A stretch of 48,611 nucleotides of DNA from positions 1 to 48,611 of the forward strand of contig WGNM01000041.1 of assembly GCA_016124575.1 (NCBI GenBank), given 5' to 3'. This document shows positions 17,501 through 25,839 of this stretch, in pieces (position 1 is the first letter of the stretch; each line of letters starts with the position of its first letter). A model generated the notes under the pieces. That model saw nothing but the letters and a program-made list of their open reading frames with translations. It had not been told where the DNA came from and made no database searches. The stretch comes from Cryomorphaceae bacterium (lineage in GTDB: Bacteria > Bacteroidota > Bacteroidia > Flavobacteriales_D > Sanyastnellaceae). The translations under genes and the position numbers were made by a program.

Positions 17501-18305
17501 CGGATGTGAAACAACCAGTGAAGTTCATGTTTCGTTTATTGCCGAAGCTCTTGCCATTACCGGAAATCCGCTGGTCTGCGCAGGTGATACAATTGTGCTA
17601 AGCGTGTTGACTGAAATCCCTGGCTTCGCTCTTGATTGGAGTCCAGACAACCTCATCATTAGCGGCGACGGCACAGAAAGCGTAACGGTTGTCGTTCCCG
17701 ATGAGACTGTATTTACTGTTTTTGCAGACGACAACGCCGGATGTACTTTTTCAACCAGCTTAACCATAGATGTAAGTGGTTTGGCATTGTCTGACATAGA
17801 AGCCTCTGCCGAACCGAGTTTGATAAGAGATGGCGATGAAGCAACGCTAACGGTAGTTCCATTGGGTTATGATTACGTGTGGACACCTGATGAAACGCTA
17901 ACTGACCCTACGGGGCAAACAACCATTGCTTCACCAGAGGTTACAACAACTTACTACGTAGAGATCATTGATGGTGAATGTGTTTACCTCGACTCTGTTC
18001 AAGTGCGCGTTTATGATTTTGTTTGTGGTCCGCCCATGATCTACGTTCCAAATGCCTTCACACCCAATGGCGACAGCAACAACGATAAGGTGTATGTCCA
18101 TGGAAATTTCGTCACCAGTCTGAATTTCGTGATCTACAATCGCTGGGGTGAAAAAGTTTTCGAAACAAATTCTCTCAACGTGGGATGGGACGGAACATAT
18201 GAAGGGATGCCTGTAGACCCGGCTGTTTTCGTTTATTACCTAGAAGCAATTTGTGAAGACGGACAGCAATATTTCGAGAAAGGCAACATCACCGTAATTC
18301 GATGA
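14562..18305 (+). CDS. Large T9SS type B cargo: SBBP repeats, PKD, gliding-type CTD
   Basis: Signal peptide (MRLLSSLILLSLSLTSFAQ). Residues about 20-250 form the N-terminal domain often found with SBBP repeats (ENRGQWPDHV...). Several SBBP beta-propeller repeats follow (STYLGGSGND-type, about 255-730). A PKD domain (SWNFGDNTTSTL, FYSEPGVYAITLYA) and Ig-like or cell-adhesion repeats come next. The C-terminal 90 residues are a type B sorting domain (YVPNAFTPNGDSNNDKVYV, IYNRWGEKVFE, GWDGTYEG). Type IX secretion exports it to the surface. ATG 14562 is used because it starts the signal peptide. It overlaps the PorP/SprF gene by ATGA, the usual partner arrangement. Confidence 0.93.
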   Translation: MRLLSSLILLSLSLTSFAQVKYPVIENRGQWPDHVVAQVEIGGGQLYIENQGLTWHFMDLSAVEAVHGTGIQPYDLEDDVRIRGHVYKVDFIGANPSPGVGYEDEQQTKFNYFRGNNPDNWQGNVPAHGACSLLNIYPGIDIKFYNHDLILKYDVVLKPAADVNLIAFKYRGAENVSLVDGRILIKTSINTIVEQAPIAWQIKNGENIRVACEYTLENDILGFKFPKGIDPKLETVIDPVLIFSTYSGSTADNFGYTATYDDEGYLYSGSSAFGNGYPTNVGSYQQTWAGGNGQGSLVGTDIAITKYDITGTFRVYSTYLGGSNDDLPHSLIVNAAGELVVMGTTSSPDFPSTAGAYSSAFFGGTAFAPSGVGTNYVNGSDIVVTKFTADGAALAASTFLGGSGNDGTNTAAQLKFNYADEFRGEVEIDALGNIYVASCTFSNNFPVVGGLQSANAGGLDGCIARFSADLSELQFSTYLGGSGNDAAYSLAVAPNGNYYVSGGTTSINFPTTTNAYQANYNGGTADGFLVHIDAAGSNILDATYFGSGAYDQVYFVEVDGEGNPHLYGQTMASGSAMVFNAAYSVPNSGMLVARMIPDLSTLEWSTVFGTGEGEPNMSPTAFLVDVCGKVYLSGWGGSTNTSSNPNTDNLFGMPTTPDAYQTTTNGSDFYLMVLEDDASALVYASFFGGGTSAEHVDGGTSRFNRKGVIYQSVCAGCGSNDDFPIFPPNAVSPTNNSSNCNNGVFKFDFQLPITVADFVVPPVACINQPLQFQNSSNLASSFSWNFGDNTTSTLTNPVHFYSEPGVYAITLYAINPGTCNAQDSLVKFIEIFEPNVQSLGDLNICIGELIDLGPENPIPGAVYNWEPAELVSNPNTANTTSQPLVDTDFVLTVQSGGACVDTLLQSVFVTIIELDVSDDLVLCDGPAIANFQATSPQTNAAFTWSSQSDFSDQLNDGPNDGDISIEVNSPTTFYVLASLGGCETTSEVHVSFIAEALAITGNPLVCAGDTIVLSVLTEIPGFALDWSPDNLIISGDGTESVTVVVPDETVFTVFADDNAGCTFSTSLTIDVSGLALSDIEASAEPSLIRDGDEATLTVVPLGYDYVWTPDETLTDPTGQTTIASPEVTTTYYVEIIDGECVYLDSVQVRVYDFVCGPPMIYVPNAFTPNGDSNNDKVYVHGNFVTSLNFVIYNRWGEKVFETNSLNVGWDGTYEGMPVDPAVFVYYLEAICEDGQQYFEKGNITVIR

Positions 18306-19303
18306 AAAAGCTCGCGATTTTCATATTGCTTTCTCCACTTTGGGTTCTTGGGCAAGACATCCATTTCAGTCAATTTGATGTGGCACCTCTGGTTTATAAC
18401 CCTGCTTTCATAGGCAATTTCGACGGCGACATCCGATTTATCGGAAATCAACGCACCCAATGGAGATCGGTGACAGTTCCGTATTCTACGATTGGGGTAA
18501 GTGGTGAGATGAGGGAAATAAAAGACATCCCGCGAGTGAGCGGTGCTGCCTCTATTTATCAAGACAGAGCAGGTGACTCTCGGCTGAACACACTACAATT
18601 CAATCTTGCGGGATCTTATGAAATCAAACGCAGTGCAGATTCATTGCACCGCTTCACCGCGGGATTTCAAACGGGCTTTACGCATCGCAACATCGATTAC
18701 AGCGAGTTGAGGTACGACAATCAGTGGAACGGCGTGAACTACGACCCGGGCATCAATTCGGGAGAAAGTTACAGTCGTGATGCGCGCACAAATTTGAATT
18801 TGAACATCGGTGCTGGTTGGCATTACTTTAAAGACCGCAGGCATCGTGCAGAAGCAGGTTTGGCTTTGCACCACCTGCAAAAGCCAAGACAGAGTTTTTT
18901 CGATGATCCTTCCATTGGCCTAGACCGTCGCTTTTCTATGGTAGCCTCGGGAGTTACACAATTGAATTACGATTGGGATTTGATGGGTTCGCTGCTCCTT
19001 TCTCGTCAAGGCAAATTCATGGAATTCAATACCGGTATGGGTGTTCGTTACATCTTGATGGACAAAAATCAATTTTTCAGGACATTATTCGCAGGGTTTT
19101 ATTTTAGGACAAAAGACGCAGGATATGTCCTTGCAGGAATGGATTACGACGCTTGGAGATTTGGAATCTCATACGATTTCAACCTTTCAGATCTAAAACC
19201 AGCAAGTGCGGGTAGAGGGGGCTTTGAATTGAGTGTGGTATATGTACTTCGCAAATTCAAACCTGTTCTTAAAACACGTAAAATCTGTCCCGACTACCTT
19301 TAA
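18302..19303 (+). CDS. PorP/SprF-family T9SS membrane protein
   Basis: Signal peptide followed by QDIHFSQFDVAPLVYNPAFIG, the family hallmark (QxxxFSQYxxxPxxxNPAxxG). The rest alternates like an outer-membrane beta-barrel of about 310 residues and ends with a strand plus a short tail. Members are paired with type B T9SS cargo and are thought to anchor or help export that cargo. The four-base overlap with the cargo gene fits this exactly. 333 aa is a normal length. It is one of many paralogues expected in such a genome and need not be the essential PorP. Confidence 0.92.
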   Translation: MKKLAIFILLSPLWVLGQDIHFSQFDVAPLVYNPAFIGNFDGDIRFIGNQRTQWRSVTVPYSTIGVSGEMREIKDIPRVSGAASIYQDRAGDSRLNTLQFNLAGSYEIKRSADSLHRFTAGFQTGFTHRNIDYSELRYDNQWNGVNYDPGINSGESYSRDARTNLNLNIGAGWHYFKDRRHRAEAGLALHHLQKPRQSFFDDPSIGLDRRFSMVASGVTQLNYDWDLMGSLLLSRQGKFMEFNTGMGVRYILMDKNQFFRTLFAGFYFRTKDAGYVLAGMDYDAWRFGISYDFNLSDLKPASAGRGGFELSVVYVLRKFKPVLKTRKICPDYL

Positions 19304-19320
19304 GGCAACACTACAATTCG

Positions 19321-19328
19321 CATCTTTG
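19321..19328 (+). promoter_or_regulatory. Candidate -7 box, near-leaderless
   Basis: CATCTTTG, one mismatch from TAnnTTTG, ends 4 nt before ATG 19333. The same spacing is seen in front of the glycosyltransferase, smr-like and ung genes. Confidence 0.35.
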
Positions 19329-19332
19329 CAGC

Positions 19333-19662
19333 ATGACAGAAGGAAAAGACGAAAAAGGAGCGCGATTGGTGCTTGTAGGGTTGATCTTATTGATCGCATA
19401 CAACCTCGTTTTCTTTGCAGGAAAGTTCATTGTTGGCGGTCCAGTAGGATTTCTACACAACATCTACCTTGATTTATACCAGAACAAAGGCATGTTGACT
19501 TTCCTTGAGTTTTTAGGCGTTGCCAGTGTTTTTGTAGACCTCTTGGGCCGATTCGAGCAGTTTGGAAAGTTACGTACCATCCGCATCCTCATCATCGGAT
19601 TACTGATCGCAGCGTTCATATTTAAAATCTTCATGAACTACATTGATTCTGCCTATATGTGA
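19333..19662 (+). CDS. Small membrane protein, unknown function
   Basis: 109 aa with hydrophobic segments at about 11-28 and 86-103 and a weaker one in the middle (LTFLEFLGVASVFVDLLG). The N-terminus is short and charged. I do not recognise a family. It is preceded by a candidate -7 box and converges with the next gene so tightly that the two stop codons touch (TGA TCA at 19660-19665). Confidence 0.7.
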   Translation: MTEGKDEKGARLVLVGLILLIAYNLVFFAGKFIVGGPVGFLHNIYLDLYQNKGMLTFLEFLGVASVFVDLLGRFEQFGKLRTIRILIIGLLIAAFIFKIFMNYIDSAYM

Positions 19663-20412
19663 TCAGTCGTCGAGGTGATACTCGTAATCTGAATTGCTTA
19701 TTTTCCTTGGCAGTTGCTTGTAGCTTGCAAACCGATTCTTCACGTAAAGAATAAATTCATATTGGCTCCAAGATTTTAGTCGCTCATCACCCGGATCCAT
19801 GTAATCTATAAACGCATCAAATTCATCATCTTCTAGCGTGATGATATCGTATTCTACGTATTTGGCAAACAGTTCTTTCAGCAAATCACGTCTGCGATCA
19901 TTGTTGCGCAATTCGAACGCTTCGCGCTTGCCCCTTTCACGTCGGCTGAAAGCCTCATACAAAAATGTTATCGGACTTAGCAGGGCGTTGGCCCCTGTTG
20001 AACGGTAATCGCTTTCATTGAATCCAAGACGTTGTATGTCATCATTTATTGCCTGTAAATCACGCGGTGCGAATACCTCTACCTCAGGAATGCTAACGCG
20101 CAGTTTGCGCATCACCACGTTAAATGTTTTTTGCGATCTATATACAGAATCAGCATAGGTTAGTCGCACAGAAGTGTAGCCCGTGGCCGCAAATTGAATG
20201 GTATCTGACTTGCAAATTTTAATAAGGTACGACCCATCACTCTCGCAGAATTGTCCGTATGAGCGAGTACGGTTCACGACCATCGCATCAAAAATTGGCC
20301 TTCCGCTTTCAGAAACAATCTTTCCACTCACAAACATAGGCTCATCGCAATCAACGACCTGAGCGAAAGAAAACAAAGGAATAAAAGACAATAGAAAGAA
20401 TAGATGCTTCAT
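19663..20412 (-). CDS. Secreted protein with carboxypeptidase-regulatory-like domain
   Basis: Signal peptide MKHLFFLLSFIPLFSFAQ. Residues about 25-105 fit a carboxypeptidase D regulatory-like beta-sandwich (VSGKIVSESGRPIFDAMVVN, TIQFAATGYTSVRL, FNVVMRK), the domain that opens many TonB-dependent receptors. Here no barrel follows; instead there is a charged helical C-terminal half (about 120-249) of unknown role. ATG 20412 is chosen for the signal peptide; upstream in-frame ATGs would bury it. Likely periplasmic or outer-membrane associated. It lies downstream of the DUF6265-like lipoprotein in the same direction, 57 bp apart. Confidence 0.8.
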   Translation of the reverse strand: MKHLFFLLSFIPLFSFAQVVDCDEPMFVSGKIVSESGRPIFDAMVVNRTRSYGQFCESDGSYLIKICKSDTIQFAATGYTSVRLTYADSVYRSQKTFNVVMRKLRVSIPEVEVFAPRDLQAINDDIQRLGFNESDYRSTGANALLSPITFLYEAFSRRERGKREAFELRNNDRRRDLLKELFAKYVEYDIITLEDDEFDAFIDYMDPGDERLKSWSQYEFILYVKNRFASYKQLPRKISNSDYEYHLDD

Positions 20413-20469
20413 ATACATGAGACGGATAAAAGACCAAAATGGTACACCATCATGAAAAAAAGGTGCCAC

Positions 20470-20964
20470 TTAGTTGGTGCGAACAAATGAAAACCGCGTT
20501 TCACCGAACGTTCCGTTTTCTATTCCATTTAAAAACACCCTCATTTCTGTGTTCGAAATCATGCGGTAGGTAATCTTTTTCGGGAAATCGTGCTGTGGAT
20601 TTTCAAAAACGATGTCTGTTTCATCAGAACTTGTCATTTTAAACTTCACCACCTCGGGTTTCTGTGATTGATTGCTCGATAGATTCACCTGATAGAACGT
20701 ACCCTCATCATCTTTAAATATTCGAAGATTCTCAATAAAAACTGTATCGGTAGCAACCATTACATAGCCCTTACCAATTAACAAGGAATCGCTCGCTACT
20801 GTCCATTCTTCATAAAACTTATTCTCTCTATCTACATCTTCCCACTTACCAGTTAGCCGTTCCAAAGGAAAATCTACCGGAGCCTTTTCAATAACAGGAG
20901 TTTCTTCACATCCTGTTATGAAAGCACCAATAAGAAAAAGAATAAAGAAGTCTGAATACCTCAT
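20470..20964 (-). CDS. DUF6265-like lipoprotein
   Basis: Lipoprotein signal MRYSDFFILFLIGAFITGC. The mature part has LERLTGKWEDV at its start, FYEEWTVASDSLLIGKGYV, and FENPQHDFPKKITYR near the end, which fit the DUF6265 pattern of a small beta-barrel. Function of that family is unknown. ATG 20964 is chosen; the upstream in-frame ATG at 21009 would hide the signal. TATTTTTG (20971-20978) ends 6 nt from the start, giving a very short leader. It is divergent from the 21091 gene. Confidence 0.8.
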   Translation of the reverse strand: MRYSDFFILFLIGAFITGCEETPVIEKAPVDFPLERLTGKWEDVDRENKFYEEWTVASDSLLIGKGYVMVATDTVFIENLRIFKDDEGTFYQVNLSSNQSQKPEVVKFKMTSSDETDIVFENPQHDFPKKITYRMISNTEMRVFLNGIENGTFGETRFSFVRTN

Positions 20965-20970
20965 ACGTGT

Positions 20971-20978
20971 CAAAAATA
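20971..20978 (-). promoter_or_regulatory. -7 box of the DUF6265-like gene
   Basis: TATTTTTG, an exact TAnnTTTG, ends 6 nt before the ATG. No clear -33 element. Confidence 0.45.
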
Positions 20979-21090
20979 GCAATAAATCGTTTGTTCGATT
21001 CGTCTGCACGAATACATTTTAACGACAATTCTGATATGGGTAACCCTTTTCGAATTGATGCGTAAACTTTAGTAACCGAACCTAACGACT

Positions 21091-21654
21091 ATGTGGAAGA
21101 GAGATATGAAAAGGGGGGCTATGATAGTCGTCATTGCCGCAATTGCAACAAATTTTATAGCAAGTGAAGAAACGCCAGCTACCGAACAAGTGCTCGCCAT
21201 TCAACTCATGCCCAATTGGAGTGGACCGGTAACTTTCGGAGTTGCTACCCGATTGCAAGGCAAAATAGTGCACTTGCGTCACATTACCATGCGCGAGTTC
21301 ATCATGATAGGAACAGGGGCTGTGCGGCATCCTGCAAACCACAACGGACAAAACATCTTTTCAGAAAACGGAGTGCAGCAGTGCACTACACTTTACGACA
21401 GCTTAGACCACAAGCACTTCAGCGATTGCCGAGTAGTAGAAAACCTATGGCGCCTGAGGTATAAAAAACTTCCGAACGAAAGTGAAGGAAAAGAAACAGG
21501 ATTGGCACGTCATAATTCTGCTCCAGACGAGGCACAACTCGGTTTATTAAAGCCATTTGGCATCACGCGATTGAACGATTTCATTTACGACGATCAGGTT
21601 TTTCGACTGTTAAAAGCCAGCGCTGACCCACAATGGTTGCAAAGCTATCGCTGA
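21091..21654 (+). CDS. Hypothetical secreted protein
   Basis: 187 aa. A hydrophobic N-terminal segment (about 8-24) looks like a signal peptide, followed by a soluble domain with the notable stretch MREFIMIGTGAVRHPANHNG and two cysteines (about C98 and C112) that could form a disulphide. I do not recognise a family. The alternative start MKRGAM (21106) is equally plausible. It ends 28 bp before meaB, in the same direction, so it may share a transcript. Confidence 0.6.
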   Translation: MWKRDMKRGAMIVVIAAIATNFIASEETPATEQVLAIQLMPNWSGPVTFGVATRLQGKIVHLRHITMREFIMIGTGAVRHPANHNGQNIFSENGVQQCTTLYDSLDHKHFSDCRVVENLWRLRYKKLPNESEGKETGLARHNSAPDEAQLGLLKPFGITRLNDFIYDDQVFRLLKASADPQWLQSYR

Positions 21655-21682
21655 CTTCGCGACGATTGTGTAATTTGCACCC

Positions 21683-22717
21683 GTGCAAAGCAACTCGAAC
21701 AATAGTAAAAAAGCCATTGAGCGCATACGTATCGGCCGACAAGATCGCGACAACGTTGCTGCTATTTTCGAGGGACTGAGAAATGGCCGCCGAGATGCGC
21801 TTGGAAAAGCAATTACGTGGGTAGAAAGCAACAATATAAACCACTTTGAAAAAACCGAAGAACTGCTAGCAATGTGTCTGCCCCACTCTGGGAAATCATG
21901 GCGCATCGGCATTACAGGCGTTCCGGGAGTGGGTAAAAGCACATTTATAGAGACATTCGGCATGGCACTCATCGCCGCAGGCAAAAAAGTAGCTGTGTTG
22001 GCTATCGACCCAAGCAGCCAACGCTCAAAAGGCAGCATCCTCGGCGATAAAACTAGAATGGACGAGCTCTCGAAAAACGAAATGGCTTTCGTTCGTCCAT
22101 CACCTGCTTCCGACACTCTAGGCGGTGTAACCCGCGCCACCAGAGAATCAATATTGCTATGCGAAGCGGCTGGTTTCGATGTTATATTGGTTGAGACCGT
22201 TGGCGTTGGACAAAGTGAAACGGCTGTCAACGGCATGGTCGACTTCTTCCTATTGCTCTTGCTAGCCGGCGCTGGAGATGAGCTGCAAGGCATCAAACGC
22301 GGCATCATGGAAATGGCCGATGCCGTTTTGATCACCAAGGCCGATGGCGAAAATGTAATAGCGGCAAAAAAAGCAAGCACACAAATCAAATCAGCCCTCC
22401 ACCTCTTCCCCGCCGCTGAAAATGGTTGGACTCCAACAGTAGAAATTTGTTCTGCCATTGAAAACATTGGAATCGCATCGTTCATCGATGTTTTGCGTTC
22501 TTATTTCGAGAGTATCACCCACACGGGGTGGATATGGGACAACCGCACCAAACAAGACATAGACTGGCTGCATGAAGCGATTCGAAACGAGATTCTCCAG
22601 CAATTCCGGTCGAACCCCGCAAACCTAAAGTCCATTGCTGCCATCGAAGAAGATGTGAAAAACAAAGTAATTACACCCTTTGCGGCTGCTAGTAAGGTGG
22701 TGAAAAAAGACCCTTGA
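21683..22717 (+). CDS. meaB: Methylmalonyl-CoA mutase-associated GTPase MeaB
   Basis: G3E-family GTPase that gates cofactor loading and protects B12-dependent methylmalonyl-CoA mutase. Walker A GVPGVGKST (79-87), AIDPSSQRSKGSILGDKTRM, RPSPASDTLGGV, the ETVGVGQSE switch, and the base-recognition motif TKADG are all intact. Length (344 aa) is slightly above the usual 330. It starts with GTG; no ATG lies nearby in frame, and the N-terminus fits the family. The mutase subunit genes are not in this window, so the partner must be elsewhere. Confidence 0.93.
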   Translation: MQSNSNNSKKAIERIRIGRQDRDNVAAIFEGLRNGRRDALGKAITWVESNNINHFEKTEELLAMCLPHSGKSWRIGITGVPGVGKSTFIETFGMALIAAGKKVAVLAIDPSSQRSKGSILGDKTRMDELSKNEMAFVRPSPASDTLGGVTRATRESILLCEAAGFDVILVETVGVGQSETAVNGMVDFFLLLLLAGAGDELQGIKRGIMEMADAVLITKADGENVIAAKKASTQIKSALHLFPAAENGWTPTVEICSAIENIGIASFIDVLRSYFESITHTGWIWDNRTKQDIDWLHEAIRNEILQQFRSNPANLKSIAAIEEDVKNKVITPFAAASKVVKKDP

Positions 22718-22829
22718 AATTGAAAAAAAATCGTCTTTTTTGAAAGAACTTGGAGCTGACATGTAACCTTCACATTTAATTTCGTCCGATAATTAGTCCA
22801 TTTCATATACGTACCAAACTTATTGCAAA

Positions 22830-23753
22830 TTGAAATCTGTTCTCTTTCTATCTCTCCTTTTCATATCTGTGCTCGGAACTGCTCAAACTTTCGAAGAAAA
22901 GATCACTGAAGGTGATAAACTCTACAATGAAGGAAAATTTGAAGGTTCTGCACAAGCATTCGATGCAGCCTTTAAAATAAACGAAGGCGACCGCATGTCT
23001 TACTACAACGCTGCTTGTTCATGGGCTTTGACGGGCGACACAATCAACTCCATGAAATATTTAAATCTTGCAGCCGACAAAGGGTGGTCGAATGTGAAGC
23101 ACGTTAAAGCAGATAAAGACTTATCAATATTACATTCGCTTCGCGGATGGAATGATGTTGTCGCCAAGGTGCAGGCAAACCTCGACTTGGTAGAAAAAGA
23201 CCTGAACAAACCTCTCAAAGATCAACTGGAAAAAATATATGTCCGCGATCAAACCCTTCGTCAGCTCTACAGACAAGCAGAAGAGCTATTCGGACCTGAC
23301 AGCGACGAAATGAATTACTTCTGGGAAGTCGTAGCGGATCAAGACGCGAAAAATGAAGCCGAAGTGATCGAAATCATTGAAGAATATGGGTGGGTTGGAA
23401 GGAATGAAGTTGGCGGACAAGCGAATCTTGCTTTGTGGCTGGTGATCCAACATGCACCCATTGAAATTCAAGAAAAATACTTACCGTTGCTGGTCGAATC
23501 TGTAAGCAAAAATGAGTCAAGTGGCAACCACCTGGCCTTGCTTGAAGATCGCATCAATATGAGAAATGGCAAACCGCAGATCTATGGTTCTCAAATCGTA
23601 AGTGATCCTGAAACAGGGGCCGACATGGTGTATCAGGTCTTTGAACCTGAATTTGTAAATGCGCGCAGGGCATCAGTCGGACTGGGCCCAATAGAGGAAT
23701 ACATTTCTCGATGGAATATCGAATGGACAGTTCCGCAGAAAAAGAGAGAATAG
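22830..23753 (+). CDS. Secreted TPR protein with DUF6624-like domain
   Basis: Starts with TTG, giving MKSVLFLSLLFISVLGTAQ, a clean signal peptide. TPR-like helices follow (about 22-110: EGDKLYNEGKFEGSAQAFDA, YYNAACSWALTGD). The C-terminal half (about 130-300) has RDQTLRQLYRQAEELFG, YGWVGRNEVGGQANLALWLV and QIYGSQIV, which match the DUF6624 pattern. Likely periplasmic; role unknown. The 112-bp gap before it holds no clear promoter box. It converges with hisS, 10 bp apart. Confidence 0.8.
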   Translation: MKSVLFLSLLFISVLGTAQTFEEKITEGDKLYNEGKFEGSAQAFDAAFKINEGDRMSYYNAACSWALTGDTINSMKYLNLAADKGWSNVKHVKADKDLSILHSLRGWNDVVAKVQANLDLVEKDLNKPLKDQLEKIYVRDQTLRQLYRQAEELFGPDSDEMNYFWEVVADQDAKNEAEVIEIIEEYGWVGRNEVGGQANLALWLVIQHAPIEIQEKYLPLLVESVSKNESSGNHLALLEDRINMRNGKPQIYGSQIVSDPETGADMVYQVFEPEFVNARRASVGLGPIEEYISRWNIEWTVPQKKRE

Positions 23754-23763
23754 TGATTTTCAA

Positions 23764-25128
23764 TCAACCCATGAAGGCACGGATATCGTTCACGTCGAGG
23801 CTCTTCTGCTCGGCATCTGCCATCCGCTTGATTGTAATCTGATTCTTTGCCATTTCATCGCTACCTACCAAAGCTACAAATGGAATGCCTTTATCGTCGG
23901 CATACTTCATTTGCTTTTTCATCTTAGCAGCTTCAGGATACACTTCTACTCTCATCCCTGCCGTGCGCAGGATGCTGGCCTGCTTCATGCAGAAACGCTC
24001 TTCCATTTCGCCGAAATTCACAAAAAGTAATTCGGTCGTTTTGCCCGCTGCTTCCGGAAACAAATTGAACTCTTCCAGCACGTCGTAAATCCGATCGGCG
24101 CCAAACGAAATACCAACACCGGAGATACCTGGCAAACCGAATATGCCTGTGAGATCGTCGTACCTACCCCCACCACAAATACTTCCTACTGAAGCTTGTG
24201 GCACTTTGACTTCGAAAATTGCTCCCGTGTAATAGTTGAGTCCACGAGCCAAGGTAGGATCTATCTTTAAAACACCTTTGTCTAAGCCAAGGTCGGCAAC
24301 GTAGTTTACAACGACTTCCAACTCTTCAACACCTATCAGTCCGATTTGGCTTTTTGCAAGGTGTTTTCTCAGCATATCCATCGCACCAACATTACTCGAA
24401 GGCAAACCGAACAATGGATCCAAAGATGTGATTTGAGCATCTGTGAATCCTCTTTGACGCAGCTCATCTTCTACCTTGTCTCTTCCAATCTTATCCAATT
24501 TATCTATCGCAACGGTAAGATCTGTCAACTTATCTTCTACCCCCGCAATTTCAGCAATCCCAGCGAGCACTTTTCGATTGTTGATCACGATTTCAAATCC
24601 TTGAATGCCCAATTTCGTGAGTACCTCATCGAAAATACAGACAAGATCTACTTCGTTTAAAAGAGAATCGGAACCGATGATGTCTGCATCGCATTGATAA
24701 AACTCTTGGTAGCGGCCTTTACCTGGACGGTCACCGCGCCAGACATTTTGAATCTGATAGCGCTTAAAAGGAAACGCCAAGGTGTGTTGATTCATCACAA
24801 CAAAACGAGCAAACGGCACGGTGAGGTCATACCTCAGGGCTTTCTTCGAAATAGAAAAGGATGTCTTTTTTGAATCACCAGCGGCCAAAGCCTCTTTATC
24901 TGCCTTCTCTAAAAAATCGCCGTTGTTCAAGATTTTAAAAATCAGCTGATCGCCTTCATCACCGTACTTACCAGTGAGAGTGCTCAGGTTTTCAAAGGCA
25001 GGCGTTTCTATTGGTTCAAATCCATAACGCTCAAATGTTGTGCGAATGGTATTAAAAATCCACTGTCGACGAGCCATTTCTTTCGGCCCAAAATCACGTG
25101 TACCTTTCGGTATCGATGGTTTGCTCAT
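23764..25128 (-). CDS. hisS: Histidyl-tRNA synthetase
   Basis: Charges tRNA-His with histidine using ATP. Class II features are present: motif 1 near PIETPAFE, motif 2 around FKRYQIQNVWRGDRPGKGRY, the histidine-binding GLNYYTGAIFEV with GGGRYDDL, and motif 3 GVGISFGADRI. The C-terminal anticodon-binding domain (about 360-454) starts LLFVNFG. Length 454 aa is normal. Divergent from the 25218 gene; a TATCTTCG box lies 16 nt upstream of its ATG. Essential housekeeping gene, so this region is chromosomal. Confidence 0.97.
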   Translation of the reverse strand: MSKPSIPKGTRDFGPKEMARRQWIFNTIRTTFERYGFEPIETPAFENLSTLTGKYGDEGDQLIFKILNNGDFLEKADKEALAAGDSKKTSFSISKKALRYDLTVPFARFVVMNQHTLAFPFKRYQIQNVWRGDRPGKGRYQEFYQCDADIIGSDSLLNEVDLVCIFDEVLTKLGIQGFEIVINNRKVLAGIAEIAGVEDKLTDLTVAIDKLDKIGRDKVEDELRQRGFTDAQITSLDPLFGLPSSNVGAMDMLRKHLAKSQIGLIGVEELEVVVNYVADLGLDKGVLKIDPTLARGLNYYTGAIFEVKVPQASVGSICGGGRYDDLTGIFGLPGISGVGISFGADRIYDVLEEFNLFPEAAGKTTELLFVNFGEMEERFCMKQASILRTAGMRVEVYPEAAKMKKQMKYADDKGIPFVALVGSDEMAKNQITIKRMADAEQKSLDVNDIRAFMG

Positions 25129-25144
25129 TGTTATATTGAAAGTG

Positions 25145-25152
25145 CGAAGATA
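25145..25152 (-). promoter_or_regulatory. Candidate -7 box of hisS (TTCG variant)
   Basis: TATCTTCG, one mismatch from TAnnTTTG, 16 nt before the hisS ATG. A similar GTATCTTC occurs on the other strand at about 25193-25200 for the divergent gene. Confidence 0.35.
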
Positions 25153-25217
25153 CAGAATACAGCATTGTCATTACTTCCTCATACTTGCTTTCCGTATCTT
25201 CACCGCAAATTTTGAAC

Positions 25218-25781
25218 ATGGCAGAAGATAGCAACATCCTCATCAATATTCGTATACCATCAATGAGCGGGAAGCGCGGAAAAGGTATGACCTCCCTAAC
25301 TTTTGTCTTGGGCATGGTATTCTTCTTTTTCACTTTTTTTGATGTCAACTGCAACAACCAAAAACTAATGTCTGTTTCGGGTATAGACCTTGTGGTGGGG
25401 ATGGAAAAACCTACCATTCTCGGACAAACACCAACGGATGATGAGAACGACCTCAAACCGAATATCTTCGCTGTTTTAGCCCTCCTATCTGCCGCAGGGG
25501 CCGCAATTGGCATACAAGCGAGCAAGCGCAAAGCGCGAACCTGGGGCGTGACATTTGGTACACTCTCTTTTCTAGGAATGTTGGGGCTGTACTGGAACAT
25601 AAATGCCGGTGTGCAAGAAGCAAACGGACTGATGTCAGCAGATTTTAAGTTTCCTTTTTATGTCTCAACAATAGCATTTCTGGCAGGAACGGTTATCTCC
25701 ACTCGTCTCAAACGTCGGCAAGAACCAATCAGTCATCCCCTTTCCGAAGATTCAATCGATAGCGGACAAAAAGAAGTATGA
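25218..25781 (+). CDS. Membrane protein, unknown function
   Basis: 187 aa with four hydrophobic segments: about 28-45 (LTFVLGMVFFFFTFFDV), 90-105, 115-130 and 150-165. The N-terminus is soluble, and one periplasmic loop contains two asparagine-flanked residues (NCNNQ). I recognise no family. ATG 25218 is chosen over the upstream in-frame ATG at 25185 because it follows the promoter-like box and gives a normal N-terminus. It is followed 58 bp later by the WD40 gene in the same direction. Confidence 0.75.
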   Translation: MAEDSNILINIRIPSMSGKRGKGMTSLTFVLGMVFFFFTFFDVNCNNQKLMSVSGIDLVVGMEKPTILGQTPTDDENDLKPNIFAVLALLSAAGAAIGIQASKRKARTWGVTFGTLSFLGMLGLYWNINAGVQEANGLMSADFKFPFYVSTIAFLAGTVISTRLKRRQEPISHPLSEDSIDSGQKEV

Positions 25782-25839
25782 TAAGCACTGCCATTGCTGG
25801 CCAAACATATGCCATGACGCAAAATTTTGTGTTAAAGGT

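Noticed and set aside
25094-25600. 168-aa frame on the minus strand
   Set aside because: It is the antisense of the 25218 membrane protein and of the hisS start; its composition is not protein-like.
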